DNA of 6,422 nucleotides, taken from contig JAAYUT010000275.1 in assembly GCA_012517485.1 (NCBI GenBank), positions 1 through 6,422 on the forward strand. Reading direction: 5' to 3'. Both the position numbers and the translations under genes were made by a program. The notes below the pieces were generated by a model. The model made no database searches. It had not been told where the DNA came from and was given only the letters and a program-made list of their open reading frames with translations. This document shows, in pieces, positions 6,353-6,422 of this stretch (positions within the stretch are counted from its first letter, which is position 1; the number at the start of each line of letters is the position of its first letter). The stretch is from Candidatus Atribacter fermentans (GTDB taxonomy: Bacteria > Atribacterota > Atribacteria > Atribacterales > Atribacteraceae).

Positions 6353-6358
6353 ATTATA
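6353..6358 (-). promoter_or_regulatory. -10 box (TATAAT) just upstream of the hydrolase gene, suggesting a leaderless mRNA
   Basis: A perfect TATAAT on the minus strand ends 6 nt before the hydrolase ATG, so transcription would begin at or next to the start codon. This would explain the missing Shine-Dalgarno sequence. The region 17 bp further upstream has only a poor -35 match. An alternative is that the box is fortuitous and the true promoter lies outside the window. Confidence 0.4.
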
Positions 6359-6422
6359 GTCATTTTTGGAAAATGGTTGATGATTGGGTATCTATGATAG
6401 CTGCAGGGTTCAAGTAATCAAA

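Noticed and set aside
4540..6422. CAAGTAATCAAA at 4540-4551 and again at the right edge (6411-6422)
   Set aside because: A 12-bp match is within chance expectation, and the right copy is cut by the window edge, so it cannot be extended.

Overview
The window joins two kinds of DNA. The right quarter (about 4740-6422) is GC-richer, chromosome-like sequence: an arginine tRNA gene (anticodon TCG) and a membrane-anchored serine hydrolase, both on the minus strand. The left part (about 207-4440) is AT-rich and reads as accessory DNA. The source is probably a bacterium. A VanW/YoaR-type domain fused to a beta-lactamase-like hydrolase, and a tRNA without encoded CCA, would fit Chloroflexota (Anaerolineae-like) or a Gram-positive relative, but this placement is weak.

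Layout from left to right. At 1-206 lies the end of what looks like an insertion sequence. It carries the first 42 codons of a minus-strand gene, probably a transposase, whose ribosome binding site and start codon are folded into an inverted repeat. Next comes a 5'-truncated P-loop kinase-like gene (234-656) that lacks its ATP-binding N-terminus. Two plus-strand genes follow, 18 bp apart: a family 2 glycosyltransferase (786-1748) and a 548-residue protein that joins a SAM-dependent methyltransferase to a sugar-kinase-like domain (1767-3413). The pair suggests making and modifying or capping a surface glycan. About 1 kb without a recognisable gene follows (3414-4466). It contains one dense patch of short repeats at a 13-bp pitch.

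At 4467-4816 the 3' part of the tRNA-Arg gene occurs three times in the same orientation: two 35-bp fragments (4467-4501 and 4629-4663), then the full gene (4744-4816). Both fragments end at the same tRNA position, the edge of the anticodon loop. This is the footprint expected of site-specific integration into a tRNA 3' end. Because the tRNA 3' end faces left, the AT-rich glycan genes lie on the side where such an element would sit. The best overall reading is therefore a decayed genomic island at tRNA-Arg, with glycan cargo and later IS activity. No integrase, defence system, CRISPR array or clearly new multi-gene system is visible.
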